The notes under the pieces were generated by a model. It was given only the letters and a program-made list of their open reading frames with translations, had not been told where the DNA came from and searched no databases. The position numbers and the translations under genes were made by a program. Shown in pieces: positions 60,101 to 62,394 of a stretch of DNA of 64,000 bases (position 1 is the first letter of the stretch; each line of letters opens with the position of its first letter). This DNA is from Chaetoderma sp. LZ-2023a (taxonomy: Eukaryota; Mollusca; Caudofoveata; Chaetodermatida; Chaetodermatidae), in contig CM067370.1 of NCBI GenBank assembly GCA_034401795.1, positions 57,953,295-58,017,294 of the forward strand, in the 5' to 3' direction.

Positions 60101-62182
60101 CCTCTCACATAGACACCAGCGAGTCTATGTAAATGGAGCATATTTCCCATGGGCCGATGTCATTAGTGGAGTCCCCCAAGGCAGTGTCTTAGGCCCGATT
60201 CTGCTCTTGATCTATATCAATGGTCTATCAGATGTAGCCCATAGCTTCATAAAGCTATTTGCCGACGATACCAAACTCTACCGTGAAATTGTATCAGCAG
60301 AGGACTGCAGTATACTCCAAAACACTATAGACAGTCTACAATTATGGTCAGAATGATTCCACCCCCAGAAATGCAAAGTAATGCAGATTGGACTGGCCAC
60401 CCTGTTTACACCTACACAATGTCCGAAACAGGGGGGAAAGTGACCGAACTGGAAATCACAACATGCGAAAAAGACCTAGGAGTCCACTTTGATGACCAGT
60501 TAACATTCCATAAGCATGTCCAGATGACAGTCAACAAAGCTAACCAAGCAGTCTGGCTAAGTAGACGTTCCTTCCGCTACCTTGATGGTGAAATCTTCAA
60601 ATTACTTTTTAAGTCAAGAGTGAGACCGTTGCTCGAATATGCCAACACAATATGGAGTCCACGACTCAAGACGGACATAACTCATATAGAAAATGTCCAG
60701 AGACGGGCCACCAAGTTACTACCAGGACTGTATGATAAGGCATATGAGGAAAGGCTCTGCATTCTAAAACTCCCAATACTCACATATAGACATATCCGTG
60801 GTGCCATGATTGAAACATACAAGTTCCTTCACAATAAATATATCATGGACCTACAGGGTTTGGCACTACAAATGTCAACCAAAACACATGGCAACAGCTA
60901 CAAGCTAAAGAAACACCATTCAAACCAGTCACTACATGCACCCACATTTAGTAACAGGGTTGTCAATAACTGGAATTCTCTAAGCGAAAATGTTGTGACA
61001 GCACCCTCACTAAGTTGTTTCATGAACAGACTCGACAAGTTCTGGTCTCACTATGTGTTACCAGGCGACCTCCCAGCCGTACTTAGAAGCCACGCCCAAC
61101 TAGAGTGTCAGCAACAGGAAGATACAATCACTGCACCACCTCAATCCACATACACGCCACCCCTTTACCACTAGCCCACAGCAAAATTTACATAGGCCAG
61201 GTGGGTGTGTCCTACCAACCTCAATCAATTCAACAGCCATCCTACATATCATATAGATAAAGCTCATGCACATGCAACCGGGGCAGGTGGGTATGTCCTA
61301 CCATTCCAATCAGCAGCTATCGCACAGTATTGTACTGTTACATATCGTATATACACACCAGTTAATATTTACATACATAGCATATGTACAAACGACCAGG
61401 CAGGTGGGTATATCCTACCACCCTTGTCATCAGCTATGCACCAGTACTTGGCACCAGGCCAGGTGGGCTTGTCCTACCAACCTCATCCGTGTCGACCACA
61501 TCTGTATATAACTACATGCAACCAGGCCCGGTGGGCGCATCCTACCAGACTCACCAACGTTTAGCACACTTGTATATAGCCAAAGCGCACCCAAGCAAGG
61601 TAGAGGAACATGTTTTACCAGCATCTGTAAATCCTGTATATACCTGAATAGGTGGGCATGTCCTACCAACCTGATTTTACCAATTACTAACCTATGTACA
61701 TATGTAAATTGTACATCCACTATCTGCGTATGCGCAACAATACACAATATGTATTTAAGTTGAGATCAGCAATAAGCCTTACTAGGGCCTCCAACGTCGC
61801 AACAGTGAACAGATAATAGACTGGAACCATCTGGATGACAACTGTGTTTGTGCTCCAACTGTTGACAGTTTCCGTCCTCACTCCATAGTAGGCCACCTGT
61901 ATAATATTGAACGCACTCTCTCATCCGTTGTGTTATGCCAGTATTGATCGTACAACGTACTCCATACAGGTCAGATACAGATGATGAAGACACCACGAAA
62001 ACATAATAATAACTCAACACTATTAACTTTTAGTTTAACACGTACGCTCTTTTCTGTGTGAAACCCATTTGTTTTAGAACATCAACAGTAGACTTTGGAA
62101 TACTTTTAAGAGAACGGACTGATATGTTCCTCGAACGTCGAGGCGGAAGTGAAGACGAACCTGACGTTATGGAAGTCGCCAT
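12075..62182 (-). CDS. UBASH3: UBASH3/TULA family gene, seven exons, 3' end outside window
   Basis: Spliced host gene; exons (minus, 5'->3'): 62182-62046, 45336-45283, 36491-36305, 34445-34253, 16924-16755, 15615-15407, 12177-12075. They total 1053 nt, 351 codons without a stop. All junctions are GT..AG and phases match (2/1, 2/1, 0, 1/2, 0, 2/1). Domain order is UBA (about residues 29-70), 2H phosphoesterase-like (about 80-245, HVTL at 118-121 and 202-205), SH3 (about 248-312), then linker. Vertebrate UBASH3A/B have this order followed by a C-terminal histidine phosphatase. They bind ubiquitin and SH3 ligands such as CBL and dampen tyrosine-kinase signalling by dephosphorylating Syk/ZAP-70; a like role here is inference. 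Segments such as [25 protein letters not shown] and QLHVTLAY recall the vertebrate proteins. I found no phosphatase exon in 1-12074, so it should lie to the left. Paralogue A versus B cannot be assigned. Confidence 0.9.
12490..12970 (-). pseudogene. non-LTR retrotransposon RT fragment
   Basis: On the minus strand it reads [14 protein letters not shown], then [19 protein letters not shown], then (after a frame change) a [13 protein letters not shown]-like motif B and CYIAPAL. It is a decayed RT core without endonuclease, with several stops and shifts. Its 3' part resembles 24430-24660, so both may be 3' ends of one LINE family. The clade is uncertain. It lies in intron 6, and the neighbouring 12180-12490 and 12980-13560 show nothing. 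Confidence 0.65.
13560..13695. repeat. foldback family 1, right half
   Basis: 'gagccagtcagtccagtgac' is followed by 'ctcttggcctgcaaatgaac' and 'cagagtgttaagctg'. This matches the right half of the family-1 foldback at 3722-3949. Confidence 0.6.
13965..15300 (+). repeat. mollusc 'GCTCACCTGG' long repeat, copy A (right-truncated)
   Basis: Begins 'aacaagaggtccaagg' and 'cgctcacctgg', then repeats a loose module of about 300-450 bp. The module contains 'tccaagatggccgcc', 'aaacttggtgcagctcttgc', 'tttcatgagttttgaatcga' and 'cccattgctttagtatgggag'. Non-coding. The same module structure fills 49010-50972, which keeps the right end. This kind of repeat is very abundant in bivalve and gastropod genomes. 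It belongs to intron 6. Confidence 0.75.
15407..15615 (-). CDS. UBASH3: UBASH3 exon 6 (SH3 domain)
   Basis: 209 nt, with acceptor 'attttctttccag' and donor 'CATAG|gtaact'. It encodes residues 248-316 plus two bases of codon 317. The fold landmarks are [20 protein letters not shown] (ALYDY-like strand and acidic RT loop), TWYSG (the Trp) and [10 protein letters not shown] (the GxxPxxY-like strand). The long insertion before the Trp and the W-YG-S-x-TGC-GL-P order are typical of UBASH3 SH3 domains, not of SH3 in general. The domain binds proline/arginine-rich ligands in vertebrate homologues. Confidence 0.93.
15616..16754 (-). other. UBASH3 intron 5
   Basis: 1139 bp between exon 5 (donor 'GAG|gtgaac') and exon 6. 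No element or coding stretch is recognised; it is the shortest of the introns and the only one without an obvious transposon. Confidence 0.8.
16755..16924 (-). CDS. UBASH3: UBASH3 exon 5 (second half of 2H domain)
   Basis: 170 nt, with acceptor 'ctgtctgtattgcag' and donor 'TCAGAG|gtgaac'. It encodes the last two bases of Gly191 and residues 192-247. [14 protein letters not shown] carries the second HxT motif of the 2H phosphoesterase superfamily (His202, Thr204). [11 protein letters not shown] resembles the IFSRD(I/M)R segment that precedes the SH3 in vertebrate UBASH3. The phase matches both neighbours. Confidence 0.92.
16962..17142. repeat. foldback MITE, family 1
   Basis: Starts 'ttaacccattaacactcaaa' and ends 'ggctaaaaggttaa'. 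The centre is a long palindrome: 'accactgaaatgactggctc' then 'gataactgagccagtcattc'. It starts 38 bp from exon 5 inside intron 4. Confidence 0.8.
17214..17300. repeat. foldback family 1, partial
   Basis: 'attaccactgaaatgactcg' with 'agccaattattccagtgata' and 'aaaaatagtcttctcttgga'. This is a second, shorter copy only about 70 bp from the first. Confidence 0.65.
17446..19094 (+). mobile_element. Tc1/mariner transposon, apparently complete
   Basis: 1649 bp with 24-bp inverted ends, identical as far as read: starts CACCTGTGCAAAAGTTAAGC at 17446 and ends with its inverse at 19094. It is flanked by TA on both sides (17444-17445 and 19095-19096), the Tc1/mariner target. It carries one uninterrupted transposase gene. 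The leaders of about 310 bp on each side show no further inverted symmetry. It sits in UBASH3 intron 4, opposite to the gene, and nothing suggests decay, so insertion is probably recent. Confidence 0.93.
17753..18775 (+). CDS. Tc1-like transposase, intact (340 aa)
   Basis: DDE transposase that cuts and pastes the element between its inverted ends. The N-terminal third has two helix-turn-helix units (about residues 5-45, ending [14 protein letters not shown], and about 65-110), joined by [10 protein letters not shown], a GRPR-like hook. The catalytic triad is visible in HWSDESRF (Asp, about 150), [10 protein letters not shown] (Asp) and [19 protein letters not shown] (Glu, 34 residues after the second Asp, the DD34E spacing of Tc1). 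[12 protein letters not shown] is the usual glycine-rich box. Length matches the family's roughly 340 residues, with no stops or shifts. The start is the first ATG after an upstream stop-bearing leader. No promoter was recognised. Confidence 0.95.
   Translation: MARQRLSDRVKWQIIGMHTTGMSCREIGRQLNINHTVISRLIAKHGQTNEVKDRPRSGRPKKTTARDDRALVRLVRRSPFTNSRVLSQQWETRNRVSMSTVKRRLYAAGMKARRPVRRPLLTAHHKEERLRWCNERRHWNMRSWRRVHWSDESRFLLHATDGRTRVWRSRRTAYDQRNIMEEVPFGGGSVMIWGCISFDCKLDLLTVPGTLNGQRYQDSILDRVVVPHFVNHAPGTHPIFMDDNARPHRARAVHEYLRQNAIETLPWPARSPDMNPIEHIWDILGNMVRRDPPVQNLQELTDALHLEWQRIPQWRISRLVTSMRRRVQAVIQAQGGYTRY
19095..19484. other. intron 4 spacer with foldback remnants
   Basis: Contains weak family-2 foldback words ('gctgttgaaggttgacaat', 'cttccagtcacaataattca') at about 19130-19205. 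Nothing else is recognised. Confidence 0.4.
19485..19880 (+). repeat. DIRS-type terminal region with 50-bp inverted arms
   Basis: Arms 19485-19536 and 19760-19812 are near-perfect inverse copies (for example 'gagagagttgatacttacct' against 'aggtaagtatcaactctctc'), enclosing about 223 bp. The core carries 'tttcactcaataaacact' and 'ggtgcccctactgggcagg', shared with 2816-2905. 'acttacctccctaatactct' also recurs directly at about 19520 and 19832. After the second copy a short plus-strand frame opens with MSENSAERR. Position beyond the recombinase end of the second DIRS fossil, in the opposite sense, suits an inverted terminal repeat. Confidence 0.6.
19881..20409. other. intron 4, no feature recognised
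   Basis: May be the 3' untranslated part of the DIRS-like fossil at 20410-23242; no motif supports this. Confidence 0.3.
20410..23242 (-). mobile_element. DIRS-like retroelement fossil 2
   Basis: Minus-strand DIRS-order element, better kept than the copy at 456-2770. Its parts, in order, are reverse transcriptase (about 23020-22400, with [26 protein letters not shown] and [12 protein letters not shown]), RNase H and connection (about 22436-21405, with [31 protein letters not shown] and [11 protein letters not shown]), and tyrosine recombinase (about 21170-20410, with [14 protein letters not shown] and a [11 protein letters not shown] box). It is broken, with several breaks. Its 5' side, where gag would be, ends at a LINE fragment from 23243. 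Its left side carries the terminal-type repeat at 19485-19880. Confidence 0.85.
23243..24160 (+). mobile_element. Nimbus/I-like LINE, 3' fragment (second copy)
   Basis: 5'-truncated copy of the LINE at 4362-9773, in the opposite orientation. It starts within the RT-RNase H connection ('aaatagaagacccaaaccac', matching the minus strand near 6750). RNase H runs in two frames, 23355-23681 and 23684-24136. It lacks about eight codons after FLSDA relative to the other copy and has a frameshift after the LQTI block. The tail has [17 protein letters not shown] and the same end, 'gcgatcgaaaagaagaag'. No hAT-type insertion is present, showing the uninterrupted state of the site. It abuts the 5' side of the DIRS fossil. 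Confidence 0.85.
24170..24290. repeat. foldback family 1, right half
   Basis: 'aaactagtcttctcttagtc', 'acaaatggacatttgtg' and 'gccattaaatggctcag' match the right half of the family at 34552-34763. Confidence 0.6.
24415..24665 (-). pseudogene. LINE 3'-end fragment with internal microduplications
   Basis: Resembles the 3' part of the RT fragment at 12490-12600 ('cagcaatcagtctttcttc' and 'aggttcattctcatctt' have counterparts there). Within it, 'cactgtgtcttgtc' is repeated about five times between 24500 and 24560. No frame survives. The following 24665-25000 shows nothing recognisable. Confidence 0.45.
25048..25252 (+). repeat. 66-bp tandem repeat, about 3 copies
   Basis: Unit of about 66 bp containing 'gaaactaattactatttacc' and 'aaagactcacaacaaacctc'. 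The period is divisible by three, so a 105-codon frame (25005-25322) stays open across it, with a [22 protein letters not shown]-type unit. There is no sign that it is translated. Confidence 0.8.
25770..26182. mobile_element. small DNA transposon with GGTTCCCAGC ends
   Basis: Ends 'catggttcccagc' and 'gctgggaaccctg' are inverted. The interior repeats 'aaattccctgagtttt' several times. A related piece lies at 37725-37850. CAGGGTTCCCAGC-like ends suggest a hAT-type MITE; no clear 8-bp duplication seen. The preceding 25330-25770 holds nothing recognised. Confidence 0.5.
26183..28339. other. intron 4, no feature recognised
   Basis: About 2.2 kb without a recognisable element. Open frames at 27192-27491 (plus) and 27320-27556 (minus) overlap each other and show no known domain. 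Confidence 0.5.
28340..29205. mobile_element. non-autonomous DNA transposon with TGCAGGTA motifs
   Basis: The left end 'cagggggcgaaatagg' and the inverse of the right end 'caggggtaaaaatagg' are similar. Both subterminal zones repeat 'tgcaggtaa' and 'tgcacaatg' in inverted senses. 866 bp, no transposase frame. The hAT-like ends lack a recognisable 8-bp duplication, so boundaries are provisional. Confidence 0.5.
29362..29433. repeat. foldback MITE core, family 2
   Basis: 'gttgaatattttgaaagtaa' faces 'ttagtttcaaaatactcaac', with a perfect inner stem 'tttgactgggca' / 'tgcccagtcaaa'. Confidence 0.75.
29660..29868. repeat. GT/GC-rich simple repeat and 23-base G run
   Basis: Alternating 'gtgcgtgcgtgcg' and 'gtgtgtgtctgcg' at 29665-29735, then an uninterrupted run of 23 G at 29846-29868. 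On the gene strand this is a C run in intron 4. Length is probably unreliable in any assembly. Confidence 0.9.
29869..30671. other. intron 4 spacer before the 54-bp array
   Basis: No gene, inverted repeat or known element recognised. It forms the left flank of the satellite array. Confidence 0.5.
30672..33681 (+). repeat. 54-bp satellite/minisatellite array, about 55 units
   Basis: Tandem array of a 54-bp unit containing 'cctcttacattattatgtaa', then 'aggccagcgactaccagtag', then 'ctataaccaatgca'. Two main forms alternate: 'ccagtagctata' and 'ccacgagatata' (or 'ccacaagatata'). In the right half the second form recurs every two to six units. The left 1.3 kb is more diverse ('aggcaagc', 'atacaagc' and deleted units); the right 1.6 kb is more uniform. 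Because 54 is a multiple of three, long frames run open on both strands (494, 307 and 316 codons), an effect of the repeat and not evidence of a gene. It lies in UBASH3 intron 4. Confidence 0.95.
33682..34070. repeat. family-1 foldback holding inverted 54-bp units
   Basis: Begins 'ttaacccttcaatcatcaaa' directly at the array's end and finishes near 'gaacattaacagggtt'. The centre has 'ggaatgactggctc' facing 'caggcattccagtg'. Between its right arm and its end lie about 3.2 units of the 54-bp repeat in the opposite orientation (33861-34035). The array and its inverted tail therefore flank or fill a foldback element. Confidence 0.75.
34253..34445 (-). CDS. UBASH3: UBASH3 exon 4 (middle of 2H domain)
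   Basis: 193 nt, with acceptor 'tgtgtatattttag' and donor 'AAATCAG|gtactg'. It encodes residues 127-190 and the first base of Gly191. [15 protein letters not shown] is followed by [20 protein letters not shown], which corresponds to the [12 protein letters not shown] segment of vertebrate UBASH3B between the two HxT motifs. The phases match both neighbours. The inverted tail of the satellite begins about 220 nt downstream of its donor. Confidence 0.92.
34552..34763. repeat. foldback MITE, family 1
   Basis: Starts 'taacactttaaccctcaaat' and ends 'tgagtgttaaaggcttaa'. The middle has 'acaactggaatgactggctc' and 'gcaaatggacatgtatcacg'. It lies in intron 3, about 110 bp 5' of exon 4 on the gene strand. 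Confidence 0.75.
34764..36304. other. rest of UBASH3 intron 3
   Basis: Holds half of a family-2 foldback near 34905-34960 ('gttgaacattttgaaatcaa'). Otherwise unremarkable AT-rich DNA. Confidence 0.5.
36305..36491 (-). CDS. UBASH3: UBASH3 exon 3 (end of UBA, start of 2H domain)
   Basis: 187 nt, with acceptor 'cgattatatttag' and donor 'TTCAAG|gtttgt'. The first base completes Trp64; residues 65-126 follow. [18 protein letters not shown] matches the LFSHVxDPFLD..PREY junction of vertebrate UBASH3. [15 protein letters not shown] starts the 2H-like domain. [19 protein letters not shown] holds the first HxT motif (His118, Thr120). Phase 0 at the donor fits exon 4. Confidence 0.94.
36621..36971. 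mobile_element. Harbinger-like MITE (351 bp)
   Basis: Terminal inverted repeats 'ggccatccttaaaagaattt' and, at the right end, the inverse of 'ggccatccttaaataatag', extending with mismatches into 'ggtt(t)tcctct'. Flanked on both sides by TTA, the three-base target typical of PIF/Harbinger. No coding capacity. Intron 2 of UBASH3. Confidence 0.7.
37529..37610. repeat. 41-bp perfect tandem duplication
   Basis: The 41-bp unit with 'agatgatattagcaaaagaa' occurs twice without a difference, so the duplication is recent. Confidence 0.9.
37725..37850. repeat. copy of the GGTTCCCAGC element, partial
   Basis: 'aaattccctgattttccctg', 'tttctggtgttttttctaaa' and the end 'gtggctgggaacca' match the right part of 25770-26182. 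Confidence 0.6.
38805..38900. repeat. foldback family 1, left half
   Basis: 'ttaactctttaacacacaac', 'gaaaatttcaattttctgat' and 'cactggaatgaccggctcac'. The rest of 37850-38800 shows nothing recognised. Confidence 0.6.
39045..39700 (+). repeat. mollusc 'GCTCACC' long repeat, copy B
   Basis: Starts 'caacaagaggcccaaggg'. It then repeats a module with 'ttgaccaatcaaaattctc', 'gttctagagcctagcat' and 'atccttccagccaaatttgg'. It is non-coding and diverged from copies A and E. Confidence 0.65.
39701..40675. other. intron 2 spacer
   Basis: No element recognised apart from a 14-base G run at about 39811. Confidence 0.5.
40676..41140 (+). repeat. mollusc long repeat, copy C
   Basis: Starts 'aacaagaggcccgagggcct' and 'cgctcacctggacc'. 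It contains an internal direct duplication of about 75 bp ('caatttcaggtaaatttgtc' twice between 40900 and 41000). Confidence 0.7.
41148..42425 (+). repeat. mollusc long repeat, copy D
   Basis: Starts 'acaagaggcccccatggg' and 'cactcacctggacc'. It then has five or more degenerate modules with 'aaattgaccaatcaaaa' and 'gttgaaatctgtcaagaagc'. Interrupted by a foldback at 41446-41650 and ending at the hAT-type element. Confidence 0.7.
41446..41650. repeat. foldback MITE inside copy D
   Basis: Outer arms 'acctttaccactctgatgtc' and 'ggcatcagagttgtaagggt'. Inner arms 'actggtgtacattttttcaa' and 'ttgaaaaatgtacaccagt'. The end 'aagggttaa' recalls the TTAACCCTT ends of family 1. Confidence 0.75.
42430..43970. 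mobile_element. non-autonomous hAT-type DNA transposon (1541 bp)
   Basis: Perfect 8-bp duplication GTTGGGGG at 42422-42429 and 43971-43978. Inverted ends are 'tagggttgggtgat' and 'atcgcccaaccct(a)'. The subterminal zones repeat self-complementary words, 'atatcgcgatatac' at left and 'gacgatatatcgtga' at right, which parallel the 'accgcggtataccg' words of the element at 5263-6704. The interior has no transposase-like frame. It is inserted at the right end of mollusc repeat copy D in intron 2. Confidence 0.85.
43979..44353. other. intron 2 spacer
   Basis: No feature recognised. Confidence 0.5.
44354..44660 (-). mobile_element. tyrosine-recombinase fossil fragment (DIRS-like)
   Basis: Minus-strand piece reading [20 protein letters not shown], then [20 protein letters not shown] and [17 protein letters not shown]. 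This is the C-terminal catalytic half of a YR-type recombinase as in DIRS-like elements, distinct from the two longer fossils. No RT is nearby. Broken remnant. Confidence 0.6.
44708..44745. repeat. alternating purine-pyrimidine tract
   Basis: 38 bp of 'gcgcgcgc' and 'cacacaca' words with almost no interruption, a sequence able to adopt Z-DNA. It lies in intron 2 inside a decayed mollusc-repeat module (44627-44790). Confidence 0.85.
45283..45336 (-). CDS. UBASH3: UBASH3 exon 2 (UBA domain core)
   Basis: Only 54 nt, with acceptor 'tatttcctgtttcag' and donor 'GATTG|gtaagt'. The first base completes Ala46, and the last two bases start Trp64. It encodes [17 protein letters not shown], the second and third helices of the UBA domain (vertebrate: AEKALxxTG..xVQxAxDW). 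Its small size hides it from frame-based gene finding. It is secured by exact phase with exons 1 and 3. Confidence 0.94.
45474..45692. repeat. foldback MITE, family 2 (diverged)
   Basis: 'aaccttttcaccgataactt' at left and 'tatgtcgttgaaagggtt' at right, with 'gctgttgaatattcttaaat' and 'gcctta...taggcagcaatg' inside. It lies in intron 1, about 140 bp 5' of exon 2 on the gene strand. Confidence 0.6.
45960..46835 (+). pseudogene. LINE RT fragment
   Basis: [20 protein letters not shown] is RT motif A. After a gap, [16 protein letters not shown] is a decayed motif B region. A C-terminal piece follows at 46594-46833 ([18 protein letters not shown] ... [16 protein letters not shown]). It has several frame breaks and no endonuclease. 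Clade not assigned. The following 46840-47387 shows only a G-rich run at about 47251. Confidence 0.65.
47388..47840 (+). repeat. 150-bp tandem repeat, 3 units (CAAGGGAGATAAC)
   Basis: Three diverged units of about 150 bp, each with 'tttcaagggagataac' (or 'gggtgataac'), 'gggcagattttg' and 'gacacttcgtctatcccta'. It ends in 'gatggacgcacagatggcaa'. CAAGGGAGATAAC repeats are frequent in molluscs. Non-coding; intron 1. Confidence 0.85.
47841..48479. other. intron 1 spacer
   Basis: Apart from the GGACGG-rich tail of the tandem repeat, nothing recognised. Confidence 0.5.
48480..48690 (-). pseudogene. CR1-like LINE C-terminal fragment
   Basis: The minus strand reads [21 protein letters not shown] and FTNNRMVPH, then NSLPANK, the conserved tail after the RT thumb of CR1/L2-like LINEs (RGHxxKLxxx...FSxRVVxxWNSLP). 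Short and stop-containing. Confidence 0.65.
49010..50972 (+). repeat. mollusc 'GCTCACCTGG' long repeat, copy E (right end kept)
   Basis: About 2 kb of imperfect modules with 'tcatccaagatggccacc', 'tttcatgagttttgaatcga', 'cccattgctttagtatggga' and 'atataattgaaatcggccca'. It ends 'acggacggacgccacggcat' then 'ctggccaggtgagctaat'. The end CCAGGTGAGC is the inverse of the GCTCACCTGG start in copies A and C, so the family has short inverted termini. No coding capacity, although 'AAGATGGCC' recurs in a start-like context. Confidence 0.8.
51218..51826. mobile_element. non-autonomous hAT-type transposon (609 bp)
   Basis: Perfect 8-bp duplication TGACCTAG at 51210-51217 and 51827-51834. Ends 'tacggctgaggttt' and 'cgttacagcccta' are short inverted repeats. 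The subterminal zones repeat 'gaaccggttcacga' and 'ggttcacga', again self-complementary. It carries a nested family-2 foldback (51570-51662) and no transposase. Confidence 0.85.
51570..51662. repeat. near-perfect foldback MITE, family 2
   Basis: Arms of about 43 bp: 'ctgttgaatattttgaaatt' then 'aatttgactagaagctgttg', facing 'aacagcttctagtcaaatt' then 'tcaacatattcaacag'. The loop is about 7 bp. Best-preserved member of the family. Confidence 0.85.
51835..52159. other. intron 1 spacer
   Basis: No feature recognised. Confidence 0.5.
52160..53008 (-). pseudogene. CR1-like LINE RT fragment
   Basis: On the minus strand: RVDAIYIGF and [20 protein letters not shown] (motif A region), [19 protein letters not shown] (motif B) and [11 protein letters not shown], where the second catalytic Asp of the usual FADD box is Asn. 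Then [16 protein letters not shown] and a broken thumb ([20 protein letters not shown]). Inactive: changed catalytic box, stops and frameshifts, no endonuclease. Confidence 0.8.
53010..53770 (-). mobile_element. gag-like fossil with Cys-rich motif
   Basis: A 163-codon minus-strand frame (53752-53261) opens with [20 protein letters not shown] and [13 protein letters not shown], a zinc-binding-type cysteine cluster. Pro/Gly-rich sequence follows, then an acidic, Ser-rich piece ([14 protein letters not shown]) towards 53066. Similar Cys clusters stand at the start of the first ORF of DIRS-like elements, so a gag-like fossil is my best guess. An acceptor-like 'cttaccttgcag' lies at its 5' edge. 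Broken; no RT attached. Confidence 0.4.
53771..58596. other. intron 1, largely unassigned; weak coding-like stretch at 55.7-56.2 kb
   Basis: Mostly AT-rich DNA without a recognised element. Adjacent plus-strand frames at 55697-56017 (ending [17 protein letters not shown]) and 56026-56244 ([14 protein letters not shown]) have acidic, Ser-rich composition but no known domain. A fragment at about 56960-57035 ('ccagtgacgtgctggcaagg') and 'tagggctgggcggtttgg' at 57536 look like single ends of hAT-type elements without partners. A minus-strand frame at 54208-54423 is unrecognised. Confidence 0.4.
58597..61174 (+). mobile_element. CR1-like LINE, 5'-truncated, broken
   Basis: Starts inside the endonuclease: [29 protein letters not shown] and NPLDLLLSN are the C-terminal EEP motifs. 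The linker (58977-59741) leads into the RT with [19 protein letters not shown]. Then [20 protein letters not shown] (motif A), [18 protein letters not shown] (motif B) and [11 protein letters not shown] (catalytic FADD intact). The thumb (60344-61174) has [16 protein letters not shown] and [16 protein letters not shown], then [20 protein letters not shown] and a stop. There are at least three frame changes: near 58977, between 59741 and 59850, and near 60350. It runs opposite to UBASH3 in intron 1. CR1 versus a sister clade is not settled. Confidence 0.85.
61185..61690 (+). repeat. diverged tandem repeat in the LINE 3' region (CCTACCAACC)
   Basis: Six irregular units of 60-130 bp, each with 'ccaggcaggtgggtatgtcc' or a variant and then 'taccaacctcat'. 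They start at about 61195, 61283, 61397, 61460, 61523 and 61648. They follow directly on the LINE's stop codon, so they probably form its 3' untranslated region. Overlapping short frames here come from the repetition. Confidence 0.75.
61691..62045. other. start of intron 1 on the gene strand
   Basis: No feature recognised other than the 5' splice donor of exon 1 ('AGAGC|gtacgtg') at its right end. Confidence 0.6.
62046..62182 (-). CDS. UBASH3: UBASH3 exon 1 (start codon, first UBA helix)
   Basis: 137 coding nt from ATG at 62182 to the donor 'AAAAGAGC|gtacgtg'. It reads [16 protein letters not shown], a basic Ser-rich stretch, then [15 protein letters not shown]. The MGF loop is the ubiquitin-contact loop of UBA domains (vertebrate UBASH3: LEVLLSMGFPxxRAEKAL). 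The ATG has A at -3 and G at +4. An in-frame stop lies at 62254-62252 with no ATG between, so this is the first possible start. Phase 2 is completed by exon 2's first base (Ala46). It is interrupted from exon 2 by 16.7 kb. Confidence 0.92.
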
Positions 62183-62394
62183 TTTTTTAGTTACACTTTT
62201 CACCCCTCCTTCTTGATAATGTAGATTCCACCTCTTCCAGGCACACTTCGATCATGCGACTAAGTGATGTAGTCTAGCCATATAGTCCAGACACCATGAG
62301 CCCAGTAGTAGTACTCTGATAGTCCTAAATACGAATCTTCCTCGAACAGTGAGTCTTTTACTTAAAAGGAAAATTGTTTCCTCAAATTCCACGT
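62183..62394 (-). promoter_or_regulatory. presumed UBASH3 5' UTR and proximal promoter
   Basis: Only about 210 bp separate the ATG from a LINE remnant at 62395. If the remnant is not itself part of the promoter, the core promoter should be here or in an upstream non-coding exon further right. No clear TATA box, initiator or CpG cluster is recognised. Inference from position only. Confidence 0.25.

Noticed and set aside
61205-61647. Three overlapping small plus-strand frames of 81-119 codons
   Set aside because: All three frames cross the same tandem repeat in the LINE 3' region; no family and no start context.
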